Assembly: GCF_029542205.1 (NCBI RefSeq)
Contig: NZ_CP113783.1
Location: forward strand, 3,525,001-3,589,000
DNA length: 64,000 bases
Origin: Pseudoxanthomonas sp. SE1
GTDB lineage: Bacteria; Pseudomonadota; Gammaproteobacteria; Xanthomonadales; Xanthomonadaceae
Direction of reading: 5' to 3'
Part shown: positions 17,279-25,634 of the stretch, piece after piece
Layout: every line of letters starts with the position of its first letter
Position numbering within the stretch: position 1 is the stretch's first letter
Program-made: the position numbers and the translations under genes
Notes under the pieces: generated by a model
What the model saw: only the letters and a program-made list of their open reading frames with translations
The model's database searches: none
Told to the model about the DNA's origin: nothing

Positions 17279-17692
17279 ATGAACGTCAATCCCTACCTGA
17301 TCCTCAATGGCGACTGCGAGGCCGCCTTCACCTTCTACGCGCAGGCCACCGGCGGCACGCTGGGCCCGATGATGCGCTTCGAGGGCACCGAAGGCTGCGA
17401 GGACATGCCGGCCGAGTACAAGCAGAAGATCATGCATACGCATGTGATGTTCGGCCAGACCGTGCTGATGGGGTCGGACAACCACCCGGCCCATCCGTAC
17501 GATGGCGTGAAGGGCTGTTCGGTGTCGCTGTCGGTGGACAGCATCGCCGATGCTGAACGCATCTTCGCCGCGCTCTCCGATGGCGGCCAGGTGACCATGC
17601 CACTGGCGCAGACCTTCTGGGCGGTACGCTTCGGCATGCTGGTCGACAAGTTCGGCGTACCGTGGATGATCAACTGCGAGAAGGATGCCTGA
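17279..17692 (+). CDS. VOC family protein (PhnB/glyoxalase-like)
   Basis: A 137-aa PhnB-type protein (YLILNGDCEAAFTFYAQATGG at the start, GCSVSLSVDSIADAERIFAAL in the middle, WAVRFGMLVDKFGVPWMIN at the end). AAGGAGCGCACC precedes ATG 17279. The gene stands 91 bases before an ECF42-type sigma factor. Such sigma genes usually sit next to small DGPF/YCII or PhnB-like partners, so this protein may belong to that module. Its ligand is unknown. Confidence 0.87.
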   Translation: MNVNPYLILNGDCEAAFTFYAQATGGTLGPMMRFEGTEGCEDMPAEYKQKIMHTHVMFGQTVLMGSDNHPAHPYDGVKGCSVSLSVDSIADAERIFAALSDGGQVTMPLAQTFWAVRFGMLVDKFGVPWMINCEKDA

Positions 17693-17783
17693 TGCCCGTG
17701 CGGGGACGTCATGCACACGGTGATGCCCCTGTTCGCTGCGCTGCGACTTTCACCGATCGCGGCGCCGTGGTGTGATGCGCGGC

Positions 17784-19049
17784 ATGTCGACGACCCCTAC
17801 CCATCGCGCGATCGATGCCGTCTGGCGCATCGAATCCGCACGCGTGATCGCCGGTCTCGCCCGCATGCTGCGGGACCTGGACCTGGCCGAGGAACTGGCG
17901 CAGGACGCGCTGGTGTCCGCCCTGGAAACCTGGCCCCGTGACGGCGTGCCGGACAATCCGGGGGCCTGGCTGATGACCACCGCCAAGCGCCGCGCGATCG
18001 ACCGGTTGCGGCGGCTCCAGCTGCTGGACCGCAAGCACGAGGAGCTGGCGCGCGAACTGGAGGACGTGCAGGAGGAACGGCGCGCGCGTGACGAGGACGC
18101 GCTGGACCACGACATCGACGACGACCTGCTGCGGCTGGTCTTCGTGTCGTGCCATCCGGTGCTGTCGATGGAGGCCCGCGTGGCGCTGACGCTGCGCCTG
18201 CTGTGCGGGCTGACGACGGACGAGATCGCGCGCGCGTTCCTGACCTCGGAACCCACCGTCGCCCAGCGCATCGTGCGCGCCAAGCGCACGCTGGCCGAGG
18301 CCGACGTGGCGTTCGAGGTGCCACGCGGGGAAGAACTGCAGGAGCGTCTTTCGTCGGTGCTCGGCGTGGTGTACCTGGTCTTCAACGAAGGGTACTCGGC
18401 CACCAGCGGTGACGGCTGGATGCGGCCCGCGCTGTGCGAGGAAGCGCTGCGGCTGGGCCGCATGCTGGCCGCACTGGCGCCGCGCGAACCGGAAGTGCAC
18501 GGGTTGGTCGCGCTGATGGAGATCCAGGCCTCGCGCCTGCACGCGCGCACCGGCAAGGACGGTGAGCCGGTGTTGCTGCTGGACCAGGATCGTGGCCGTT
18601 GGGACCACCTGCTCATCCGGCGTGGCCTGGCCGCGCTGGAGCGTGCCGAGCAGCTGGGCGGTGCATTCGGCCCGTATGCCCTGCAGGCCGCCATCGCCGC
18701 CTGCCATGCCCGCGCCGGTACGGCGGACGCGACGGACTGGGCGCGGATCGCGACGCTGTACGCGGCATTGGCACAGGTGAATCCGTCACCGGTGGTCGAA
18801 CTGAACCGCGCGGTCGCGGTGTCGATGGCTGCCGGCCCGGCCAGTGCGTTGCCGCTGGTGGACCGGCTACGCGACGAACCGGCGATGAAGCAGTACCACC
18901 TGCTGCCCAGCGTCCGCGGCGACCTGCTGTTCAAGCTGGACCGCCGCGACGAAGCACGTGCGGAATTCGAGCGCGCAGCGGCGATGACCCGCAACGCACG
19001 CGAGCAGGCCCTGCTGCTGGCGCGCGCGCGCGAATGCGCTGCCGGATAG
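17784..19049 (+). CDS. ECF sigma factor with C-terminal TPR-like extension (ECF42 type)
   Basis: An RNA polymerase sigma factor of 421 aa. Sigma-70 regions 2 and 4 fill the first 170 residues (LAEELAQDALVSALETWP, then a helix-turn-helix around LTTDEIARAFLTSEPTVAQRIVRAK). A 230-residue helical extension (DUF6596/TPR-like) follows, with ECF42 hallmarks YLVFNEGYSATSG and LNRAVAVSMAAGP. ECF42 factors have no anti-sigma; the extension is thought to control activity. ATGs at 17775 and 17784 are both possible; the second matches family N-termini. Confidence 0.88.
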   Translation: MSTTPTHRAIDAVWRIESARVIAGLARMLRDLDLAEELAQDALVSALETWPRDGVPDNPGAWLMTTAKRRAIDRLRRLQLLDRKHEELARELEDVQEERRARDEDALDHDIDDDLLRLVFVSCHPVLSMEARVALTLRLLCGLTTDEIARAFLTSEPTVAQRIVRAKRTLAEADVAFEVPRGEELQERLSSVLGVVYLVFNEGYSATSGDGWMRPALCEEALRLGRMLAALAPREPEVHGLVALMEIQASRLHARTGKDGEPVLLLDQDRGRWDHLLIRRGLAALERAEQLGGAFGPYALQAAIAACHARAGTADATDWARIATLYAALAQVNPSPVVELNRAVAVSMAAGPASALPLVDRLRDEPAMKQYHLLPSVRGDLLFKLDRRDEARAEFERAAAMTRNAREQALLLARARECAAG

Positions 19050-19058
19050 CAAGCCCCG

Positions 19059-20798
19059 TTACATCCAGCGCGACAGGCGGATCTCGGGCCCGGCCAGCGC
19101 GGCGGTCTGGTCGTAGTCCAGTTCGCGCAGTTCCTGCGAGGTGTGTTTCACCAGGTCGCTGACTTTCAACCGTCGCCTGTCTCCATGGCCCCCTGCCAGC
19201 ATCCGGCGCCAGTTCTTCACCAGCGCATAGGTGAACGCGCCATGCTGGACAGCGCCGTGCTCGTATTCGTATGCGAACTCGCCTTCCTGGCACGCGTACA
19301 CCAGCAGCGGCATGTACGGCCCCTTGTGGCCGAGCTTCTTGCGCATCTGGCGCGCCTGGCCCAGTGGCAACGTGCGTACCGGCAATGCGTAGCCCAGGCG
19401 GCCGCTCATGTCGCCCAGCGGCATGGTGTCCTGGTCGACGGCCAGCTGCTTGCGCTCGGTGAGTTCCAGTTCGCGCGGCACCCACATCTCCCTGGCGGCG
19501 TCCCACTTCATCGCACGATGGCGGATATCGTCCGGCGGGTTGAGTCCGCGCATGCGCGCCGGACCGCCCTTGGCCATGCCGCCGGAATGGCAGCAGTCCA
19601 GCAGGATGCTGAAGTCCACGTCGTACGGCAGCTGCACGTAGCGCTCGAACAGCCAGTCGTCGGTGAGCGCGGTGTCCTCCGTCCAGTCGAAGTCGTAGGG
19701 CACCAGCGTCTCGTCCATGCGATCGACGCGGTCGCCCAGACCGTAGCTGGGCAGCTGGGCGCCGTGCCCGCTGTAGTACAGGATGCGCTGGTCGCCGCTG
19801 CGCACGCCTTCGAGCAGCCAGTCCACGCGTTCGCGGATGCCGTCGGCGGTGGCGCGCTCGTTCAGCACCACGCGGATGTCGCCGGCATCGAAGCCCTGTT
19901 CCTGCAGCATCGCGCTCATCAGGAAGACGTCGTTGACGCAGCCGGCCAGGCGCTGGTCCGGGTCGGGATAGTCGTTGATGCCGATCAGCAACGCACGCTT
20001 GCGCGGCGTCGCCACGCGGCAGGCGACCGGCCTCTGTTCGCGCAGGGCACGGGTGATGCGCGTGGTTTCATCGTTGAGCACATCGAACCAGAACGTGCTG
20101 ATGGCCTGCGGATGGCGCAGGTACTCCTCGGCCGCATGGTCGGCGTTGCCGGGAATGTCGAAATGCGTGTCGACCTGGCGGAAGTTGTCCGCCGTGATGG
20201 ACACGCGGGCGGTGAACACCGAATCGAAGCGGTTGTAGAGGTGGTACCAGAAGCGCGCCTTCTCGATCGCGCTGAGCCGGCCGGCCTGGTACTCGCCGCG
20301 CACGAAGGGATTGCCGATCTGCGAGCCCAGCGATGCGAAGTAGCGGCCACTCGCGGTGGCGCGCGTTTCTTCATGGGTGAAGGTGTCGTAACAGACCAGT
20401 GATCCGAGACTGTGGCCCAGCACCACATGCGGTTTCGTCGCCTCGATGCGCTGCACAAGGCGCGTGCGGGTCTGCTTGCGGAACGTTGCGCTCTCGACCC
20501 ACTTCACCACCATGCCGGCAGTGTGGCGCAGCTTCGAATCGTCCCCGCGCGCGCGCCTGAACGGGGCGGTGATGCCGTTCGCCAGCAGTCGCGCCAGTGC
20601 TTCGAGCGTGTCGCCCAGGCTGACCTTGTGCTGGGCGAAGATGTCGTCGTAGTGGCAGTACTGGATGTCGAGCGCACGCTCGGCATCGACCTGGCGGCAG
20701 GCGTCGTGGATCGCCGCCTCCCACTGCTGCTGCCATGCGCCGCCCGGCGGATGCTGCCCTACGCCATGCACGCACAGGATACGTAGTGCCGTTGCCAT
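19059..20798 (-). CDS. Hydrolase-caspase fusion (alpha/beta hydrolase-like plus metacaspase)
   Basis: A 579-aa two-domain protein. Residues 5-250 look like an alpha/beta hydrolase (HGVGQHP at 11-17, nucleophile elbow GHSLGS at 128-133). Residues 265-579 form a type I metacaspase-like C14 peptidase: RALLIGINDYP, catalytic His in YYSGHGAQ (H345) and catalytic Cys in DCCHSGG (about C403). No signal peptide, so it is cytosolic. ATG 20798 follows GAGGAAG. Bacterial caspases cleave after Arg/Lys; some act in cell death or defence. The partner and role of this fusion are unknown. Confidence 0.85.
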   Translation of the reverse strand: MATALRILCVHGVGQHPPGGAWQQQWEAAIHDACRQVDAERALDIQYCHYDDIFAQHKVSLGDTLEALARLLANGITAPFRRARGDDSKLRHTAGMVVKWVESATFRKQTRTRLVQRIEATKPHVVLGHSLGSLVCYDTFTHEETRATASGRYFASLGSQIGNPFVRGEYQAGRLSAIEKARFWYHLYNRFDSVFTARVSITADNFRQVDTHFDIPGNADHAAEEYLRHPQAISTFWFDVLNDETTRITRALREQRPVACRVATPRKRALLIGINDYPDPDQRLAGCVNDVFLMSAMLQEQGFDAGDIRVVLNERATADGIRERVDWLLEGVRSGDQRILYYSGHGAQLPSYGLGDRVDRMDETLVPYDFDWTEDTALTDDWLFERYVQLPYDVDFSILLDCCHSGGMAKGGPARMRGLNPPDDIRHRAMKWDAAREMWVPRELELTERKQLAVDQDTMPLGDMSGRLGYALPVRTLPLGQARQMRKKLGHKGPYMPLLVYACQEGEFAYEYEHGAVQHGAFTYALVKNWRRMLAGGHGDRRRLKVSDLVKHTSQELRELDYDQTAALAGPEIRLSRWM

Positions 20799-21019
20799 CG
20801 CTGCTTCCTCCCTGATGTGGTCCCGGCGTCCGCGCAGGCGAGGTGACCTCGCATGGCGTGGATGCCCGGCCGACAGTATCGGAGCAGCGGGTCGCATGCC
20901 GTGACACGGGCAGCACTCCGTCGCCGCAGGGCAACCGGCTCCTCAGGGAAGCCACCGCACGGCAGGGAGCGCGCGGTTCATCCCTGACAACGCCAGGCAG
21001 TGGCGGGGGCGGACACCGG

Positions 21020-21538
21020 TCAGGCGGCGGGGCCGAGGTAATCCAGCTTGCCCAGAGGCACCCCGTTGTGGCGCAGGATGGCGTAGGCGATGGTCACATG
21101 GAAGAACAGGTTCGGCAGTGCGAAGCCGAGCAGGTAACCGCGACCATTGAACGTCAGGTCGCCGCGCGAGCGCGTGGACAGCGTGACCGCACGATCTTCG
21201 CTGCCCTCGAAGGCGCTCTCCTCGAAGGTGCCGAGATACGCGGATACGGCATCCAGTCGCGCGAACAGCTCGGCGAACGTGGTCTCAATGTCCTCGAAGC
21301 GCGGCGATTCGACACCGGTCAGTCGCGCGGCACCGAACTTCGCGGTATCGGTCGCCATCTGCACTTGTCGCACCAGTGGCAGCATGTCGGGATACAACCG
21401 CGACTGCAGAAGGACGGCCGGTTCATACCCTTGCGCGCGCGCATGCGCTTCGCCCTTCTCCAGGACCAGGCGCAGGTTGCCCAGCGCACGCAGGAAGACG
21501 GGGACCGAAGCCTGGTACATCGAAAGCGCTGCGCTCAT
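21020..21538 (-). CDS. DUF1993 domain-containing protein
   Basis: A 172-aa helical protein of the DUF1993 family: start MSAALSMYQASVPVFLRALGNL, then YPDMLPLVRQVQMATDTAK and the C-terminal LPNLFFHVTIAYAILRHNGVPLGKLDYLG. The fold resembles DinB-like four-helix bundles and the function is unknown. It is a single gene. Confidence 0.82.
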   Translation of the reverse strand: MSAALSMYQASVPVFLRALGNLRLVLEKGEAHARAQGYEPAVLLQSRLYPDMLPLVRQVQMATDTAKFGAARLTGVESPRFEDIETTFAELFARLDAVSAYLGTFEESAFEGSEDRAVTLSTRSRGDLTFNGRGYLLGFALPNLFFHVTIAYAILRHNGVPLGKLDYLGPAA

Positions 21539-21845
21539 GGCGGAGTTCCGTGGAAAGTGAAGCGCGAGCATAGTCGGGCGACGGCGCATTGATTAGCCAC
21601 CTTTCGCGGGAGAATGCATCCCATCGCGCGAGTCCCGCGCGGAAACACCTGCGTGACGCGCAATGGATGCGCGCTTTCCTGCGTTCCATTCGCGGGAAGG
21701 TGCGTCGCCATCATCGATCTTGGGCAGCATCGGGCTGCGCCCATCTTCTCCGTGCAACGACAGCTGCCCTGGCATTCCGCCCGGACCTGTCGCTGGCAAC
21801 ACCGCTCTCCCTCCCCTCGCGGTGTTCCTGCTGGAGTTGATGGCA
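21539..21845. other. Divergent intergenic region
   Basis: This 307-bp gap separates DUF1993 (minus) from the beta-barrel gene (plus). It must hold both promoters. I saw no convincing small gene or stem-loop. Short frames reading through it lack ribosome sites. Confidence 0.5.
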
Positions 21846-22379
21846 ATGAAGAAGAACAAGATCCTGTCCCGCACCCTCCTCGCCCTGCTTGTCGGTGCTT
21901 CCGCATTCGGTGCGCAAGCCGCCGACAAGGGGTTCCATGTCGGCGCAGGCGTGGGCCAGTCGCTGGTGGACGAAGCCGGTTACGACGACGAGGACACCGC
22001 GTTTTCCGTGTTCGGTGGTTACCAGTTCAATCGCTGGTTCGGTCTTGAAGGTGGTTACGCAGATCTCGGCAAACTGGAAACCAACGGCATCGGCCGCGAC
22101 ATCGAAGCCAGCTCGGTCTACCTGACCGCAGTGGGCACGGTGCCCTTTACCGACACGTTCTCCGGCTACGCCAAAGCCGGCTTCCAGCGCTGGGACCTGG
22201 ATACTGCGCTGCCGGGCGTGACCGGCACCACGGACGACAACGGCACCGACCCGGTCTACGGCGTCGGCCTGCAGTACCGGCTCAACGACAAGGTCGCCCT
22301 GCGTGGCGAATACAGCCGCTTCGAAGTGGAAGATGCCGATCTTGACCTGGCGCAACTCCAGGTCCGCTACGACTTCTGA
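21846..22379 (+). CDS. Outer-membrane beta-barrel protein (OmpA/OmpW-like, 8 strands)
   Basis: A 177-aa exported barrel. The signal peptide MKKNKILSRTLLALLVGASAFGAQA is followed by alternating strands (GFHVGAGVGQSLV, FSVFGGYQFNRWFGLEGGYADLG, SSVYLTAVGTVPF, FSGYAKAGFQRW, VYGVGLQYRLNDKVALRGEYSRF) ending LQVRYDF with the C-terminal Phe needed for BAM insertion. Two in-frame ATGs (21840 and 21846) exist; GGAG lies nine bases before the second. There is no peptidoglycan-binding domain, and a terminator follows. Confidence 0.87.
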   Translation: MKKNKILSRTLLALLVGASAFGAQAADKGFHVGAGVGQSLVDEAGYDDEDTAFSVFGGYQFNRWFGLEGGYADLGKLETNGIGRDIEASSVYLTAVGTVPFTDTFSGYAKAGFQRWDLDTALPGVTGTTDDNGTDPVYGVGLQYRLNDKVALRGEYSRFEVEDADLDLAQLQVRYDF

Positions 22380-22401
22380 GCTGCATCCCACCGCAAGCCC
22401 G

Positions 22402-22435
22402 GAGCCGCTGGTCCTGCCAGCGGCTCTTCTTTTTC
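22402..22435 (+). terminator. Rho-independent terminator of the beta-barrel gene
   Basis: A 10-bp stem GAGCCGCTGG/CCAGCGGCTC (22402-22411 and 22417-22426) with a 5-base loop, followed by TTCTTTTTC, 22 bases after the stop codon. Confidence 0.88.
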
Positions 22436-22489
22436 TGCGGATGATGCGACTGCGTTAGCATCGGCGGCCTCCCTGCTTCCGAGATCCCC

Positions 22490-23008
22490 ATGCCCGCCTG
22501 GACCGATCACATCCGCGACGTGCCCGACTTCCCCAAGCCCGGCATCCTGTTCAAGGACATCACGCCGGTGCTGGCGGATGCGGCCGCATTCGCCGATGCG
22601 ATCGCCTCGCTGGCCGAGCCCTGGCGGAGTGCAGGCATCGACGCGGTGGTGGGCGTGGAAGCGCGCGGCTTCATCCTGGGCGCCGCGCTGGCGCACGAGC
22701 TTGGCGTGGGCTTCGTGCCGGTACGAAAGCCAGGCAAGTTGCCCGCCCATACGCTCGCGCTGGACTATGGGCTGGAGTACGGCCGTGATCGCCTTGAAAT
22801 CCATGCGGATGCCATGACGGCCGGTGCGCGCGTTGTCGTGATCGACGACGTACTGGCCACCGGCGGCACGCTCAAGGCGGCCGTGCACCTGGTCGAACAA
22901 CAGGGCGCTACCGTTGTCGGGACGGGCGTGCTGGTCGAACTCGGCTTCCTGGGCGCGCGCAGCGCATGGAACCACCCCGCGCCGCTGCACGCGTCCGTGG
23001 TGTTCTGA
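22490..23008 (+). CDS. apt: Adenine phosphoribosyltransferase
   Basis: Converts adenine and PRPP to AMP in purine salvage. It has 172 aa, the usual length. Conserved parts are the N-terminal IRDVPDFPKPGILFKDITPVL, VGVEARGFILGAAL and the PRPP-binding loop VVVIDDVLATGGT; the adenine-site segment FVPVRKPGKLP is intact. A TAGCAT -10-like sequence lies about 27 bases before the ATG. It is monocistronic. Confidence 0.96.
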   Translation: MPAWTDHIRDVPDFPKPGILFKDITPVLADAAAFADAIASLAEPWRSAGIDAVVGVEARGFILGAALAHELGVGFVPVRKPGKLPAHTLALDYGLEYGRDRLEIHADAMTAGARVVVIDDVLATGGTLKAAVHLVEQQGATVVGTGVLVELGFLGARSAWNHPAPLHASVVF

Positions 23009-23044
23009 CATCCATTGGGTCGCCGCGTCGCGCGGCCACCGCAT

Positions 23045-23254
23045 TCAATCGACGACGCGGGTCACGTAGGCGCCCGTACCCACGACCAGGAAGGTGTCGT
23101 TGTCGATGCGGCGCACTCGGCTTCCATCTTCCAGCACATACGTGGGCGTCCCGGGATGGTCGCCATGCGCAGCGTCTTCTTCGTTTCCGCGATGTACCTG
23201 GATCCGGCAGCGACGACCCGAAGCATCCTGCGCAGTGAAGACATGCGTGCTCAT
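23045..23254 (-). CDS. Small hypothetical protein (69 aa)
   Basis: A 69-aa protein without recognised domain: MSTHVFTAQDASGRRCRIQV followed by an acidic stretch and a beta-rich end (YVLEDGSRVRRIDNDTFLVVGTG). CCAGGAG eight bases before ATG 23254 supports translation. The pattern suggests a small beta-sheet protein. A strong terminator for the RNA candidate lies 91 bases upstream, so it probably has its own promoter. Confidence 0.6.
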   Translation of the reverse strand: MSTHVFTAQDASGRRCRIQVHRGNEEDAAHGDHPGTPTYVLEDGSRVRRIDNDTFLVVGTGAYVTRVVD

Positions 23255-23344
23255 GCGGCGTACTCCTGGCGGCGGGGTGGCCAAGCATAGGTCTCGACGC
23301 GTTAAGCACCCCGAAGCGGGACGTAAGCAATCCGTGTGTTCGCG

Positions 23345-23378
23345 AAAAAACGAGGGGGAGGCGTTGCACCTCCCCCTC
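23345..23378 (-). terminator. Strong rho-independent terminator (minus strand)
   Basis: A perfect 10-bp stem GAGGGGGAGG/CCTCCCCCTC (23352-23361 and 23369-23378) with a 7-base loop, followed on the minus strand by a spacer base and six T. It ends the RNA candidate, over 300 bases downstream of the nearest minus-strand protein gene. Confidence 0.88.
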
Positions 23379-23497
23379 AGGCGCCGAAGCGCGAGACCCG
23401 TCATGTGTCGGGCATGACGGACCATGGACCGGTTCCTTGGGGATTTGGGCCGGTCCACCTACCTGTCAGACGGGGAGTGCCGACAGATAGTTGTCGG
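23345..23497 (-). ncRNA. Candidate structured small RNA with its own terminator
   Basis: Read on the minus strand, this segment gives a chain of perfect stems: CCGACA/TGTCGG (23497-23480), GGACCGG/CCGGTCC with a C-rich 17-base loop (23456-23426), CCGTCATG/CATGACGG (23420-23398), GCGCTTCGGCGC (23392-23381), then a terminator stem followed by TTTTTT. No open frame with a ribosome site lies here. More short stems (CCTGCTTCTGCAGG and GGATGGGCATCC) lie just upstream, so the 5' end may reach about 23545. No Rfam family could be assigned by eye. Confidence 0.6.
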
Positions 23498-23681
23498 GAG
23501 AAGAGGATGCCCATCCGGCACCTGTGCCTGCAGAAGCAGGCCTCCCTCCCTTTGATGAATCCCCGCGCATATCGCGCGACGACGATGAGCCGTCACGCGA
23601 TGCTGCACGGGTTACCTCGCTCGGGACTGACTTCAAAAATGCGTCCCGCATTCCGCTTTTTCCGCATGCCGCGCCACACTG

Positions 23682-24164
23682 TCACGATGCGCGCATTGCC
23701 CGGCTGAGATGCTTGGTGTTGTTGCGATGCAGGTAGCGCTCGACGAGGCCCTGCAGATCGCGGGCACGCTGGTCCTGCTGGTCGAACCGCGCAAGTACCT
23801 CGTTCCAGTTGCCGTCCTGCGCCCAACGGATGAAACGGACGTAGATGCCGTGCCAGGAGCCGAACTCGCGCGGCAGATCCGACCAGTACGCGCCCGTCTG
23901 CGCTACCCAGAGGACGGCCTCGATGAACCGGCGCGCGTTGCCGCCATGGCGCGCACGCGCGCCTACCCGGCCCGGCAGGGCCTGCATCAGGAAATTCCAT
24001 TCTTCGGTGCTGAGCCGCTGCGTGATCGGCCACTGGCTGATGGCGCGCGGTCCCAGGCCCTGGGGCAGCGGCCAGGCTTGCACTCCCGCGGCGATGCCGG
24101 ACTGTCCTGTCACGCGCTCGCTGCCTTCTTCACGCAGCGTGCCGACCAATGCGTCATGCCGCAT
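23682..24164 (-). CDS. Orphan IS5-type transposase N-terminal domain protein (DUF4096-like)
   Basis: A 160-aa protein whose middle (about residues 50-125) matches the N-terminal, DNA-binding part of IS5-family transposases: LSTEEWNFLMQALPGR, RRFIEAVLWVAQTGAYWSDLPREFGSWHGIYVRFIRWAQDGNW. The DDE catalytic domain is absent: the frame ends normally 30 residues later, and no terminal repeats are seen. It may be a domesticated DNA-binding protein or a relict. ATG 24164 has GGGGG seven bases upstream. Confidence 0.7.
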   Translation of the reverse strand: MRHDALVGTLREEGSERVTGQSGIAAGVQAWPLPQGLGPRAISQWPITQRLSTEEWNFLMQALPGRVGARARHGGNARRFIEAVLWVAQTGAYWSDLPREFGSWHGIYVRFIRWAQDGNWNEVLARFDQQDQRARDLQGLVERYLHRNNTKHLSRAMRAS

Positions 24165-24258
24165 CCGGGGAGCCCCCATCCATCACCCGGGCGGATCCCC
24201 GCGCCGTGGTCATGACGGCGCAGCCGCCCACTTCACAGACTCGCTTCAGATTACGCAT
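24154..24258 (-). CDS. Possible 34-residue leader peptide overlapping the IS5-type gene
   Basis: A short frame starting MRNLKRVCEVGGCAV (ATG 24258, preceded by AGAGAGG) ends at a TGA that overlaps the start of the next gene by 11 bases, as in coupled genes. There is no recognised family. It could be a leader peptide or chance. Confidence 0.25.
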   Translation of the reverse strand: MRNLKRVCEVGGCAVMTTARGSARVMDGGSPDAA

Positions 24259-24439
24259 GACACCTCTCTCTTGCTGGTCGATCGTTCGCTCTGGAACACC
24301 CATGCCCAACGCCCCTTCACCTTCCGGGGAAGGCCCCTCCTGCGACGGCACCGCCGCGAATGCGCCGTTACGGCTTGCATGTCGAGGCGCAGCCGGGTGA
24401 TATATGGGACGAAATCGTGATGAAAGGCACAGTCCGGAC

Positions 24440-25102
24440 ATGAGAGATAAGCGGGACCCGGATGGCACTGGGCCTGACGTGGGCAGCGTGCTGCGCTCCC
24501 AGAACACCGACGACCTGCCACCTCCGGACCAGGCGTCAGTCACCCAGCTGCTGTGCGATGTGGAGAAGGGGCAAGCCGGGGCCTGGAACCAGATCTACGC
24601 GTTGCTGTACCGCGACCTGCACCAGATCGCCCGGTCGCAGATCCGCCAGCAGCGCCGCAGCCATGTGAGATCACCCACCTCGCTGATCAGCGAGACCTGG
24701 CTCAAGCTCGCCAGTGCCGATTTCAGCGTCGAAAATCGCGCCCATCTCGTGGCCCTGGTGGCGCGCGCGATGCGTTTCGTGCTGCTGGACGAAGTACGGC
24801 GCGCGTTGGCGGAGAAGCGCGGCGAAGGCATGGACCTGTTGCCGCTGGACGAAAACACGGAGCCGGCGCAGACCTCCAGGCTGGAACAATTGCTGATCCT
24901 CGATCAGGCCCTGAACGACCTTGCCAAGCTGGATGCCCGGCTGGCGCAGGTGGTGGAGATGCGCTATTTCGGTGGCCTCAGCGAGCTCGAGATCGCCGGC
25001 GTGCTCAAGGTGACCGAGCGCACCGTGCGCCGGGATTGGCGCAAGGCGCGTGCCTTCCTGTTCAGCCACCTCGGTGACGGCGAGTTGCCTGAACCGCTTT
25101 GA
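24440..25102 (+). CDS. ECF-type sigma factor (TIGR02999/Sig70_X6-like)
   Basis: A 220-aa sigma factor. Region 2 spans about 45-110 (VTQLLCDVEKGQAGAWNQIYALLYRDLHQIARSQIR), and region 4 with its helix-turn-helix is at about 165-210 (YFGGLSELEIAGVLKVTERTVRRDWRKAR). This subgroup is often paired with Ser/Thr kinases instead of anti-sigma factors; none is adjacent here. An upstream ATG at 24404 is possible. It is divergent from the IS5-type gene. A small acidic protein follows. Confidence 0.85.
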   Translation: MRDKRDPDGTGPDVGSVLRSQNTDDLPPPDQASVTQLLCDVEKGQAGAWNQIYALLYRDLHQIARSQIRQQRRSHVRSPTSLISETWLKLASADFSVENRAHLVALVARAMRFVLLDEVRRALAEKRGEGMDLLPLDENTEPAQTSRLEQLLILDQALNDLAKLDARLAQVVEMRYFGGLSELEIAGVLKVTERTVRRDWRKARAFLFSHLGDGELPEPL

Positions 25103-25255
25103 CCGGGCAGGTCACGTATCTTTCATTACGCGCCACGTCCTGGATCGCAGCCGGAAGGCGAATGATCCCGATGTGAGCAAGAACCTTCCTCTCCCTCAAA
25201 GGTCCACGGCCCCGGAAGCGGGGCCGTTGTCGTCATCTGCCAAGGGGGCGATGTG

Positions 25256-25525
25256 ATGAAGACCTGCCTGACCCACGCCCTGCACCTGTTCGACGCCTAT
25301 TCCGACATGGCGGATGAAGAGCAGTCGGCGGCGCTGGCCGTCCTGAGACGGACCGACCCGATCCTGCATGATGCGCTGGTCCACCTGCTGGTCACCGACG
25401 CACTGGACCATGAGATGGACGTGCCGCCCTGGAGCATCCACGCCCCGGGCACTTCCATGCCGGGCGACGACGCGCCCGATGGCGAGACGGCGCAACCGGC
25501 AGGCGGGCTCGCGCGCCACGCCTGA
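25256..25525 (+). CDS. Small acidic hypothetical protein downstream of the sigma factor
   Basis: An 89-aa protein (MKTCLTHALHLFDAYSDMADEEQSAAL..., then LRRTDPILHDALVHLL) with a helical N-terminal half and a Pro/Asp-rich, disordered-looking C-terminus. AAGGGGGC lies before the start; GTG 25253 is an alternative. The helical part resembles the short region that precedes the kinase domain in proteins next to TIGR02999 sigma genes, so it may be a truncated partner; that is inference. Confidence 0.55.
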   Translation: MKTCLTHALHLFDAYSDMADEEQSAALAVLRRTDPILHDALVHLLVTDALDHEMDVPPWSIHAPGTSMPGDDAPDGETAQPAGGLARHA

Positions 25526-25634
25526 CAGCGATGCCAACCTGCGGCTTGTCGCGCACGCCGATGCAATGCGGGGAAGGCCTGCGGCGCGATGCTGCAGCCT
25601 CGGACCACCGTCCGCGTCATGAGGGCACGCCGCC

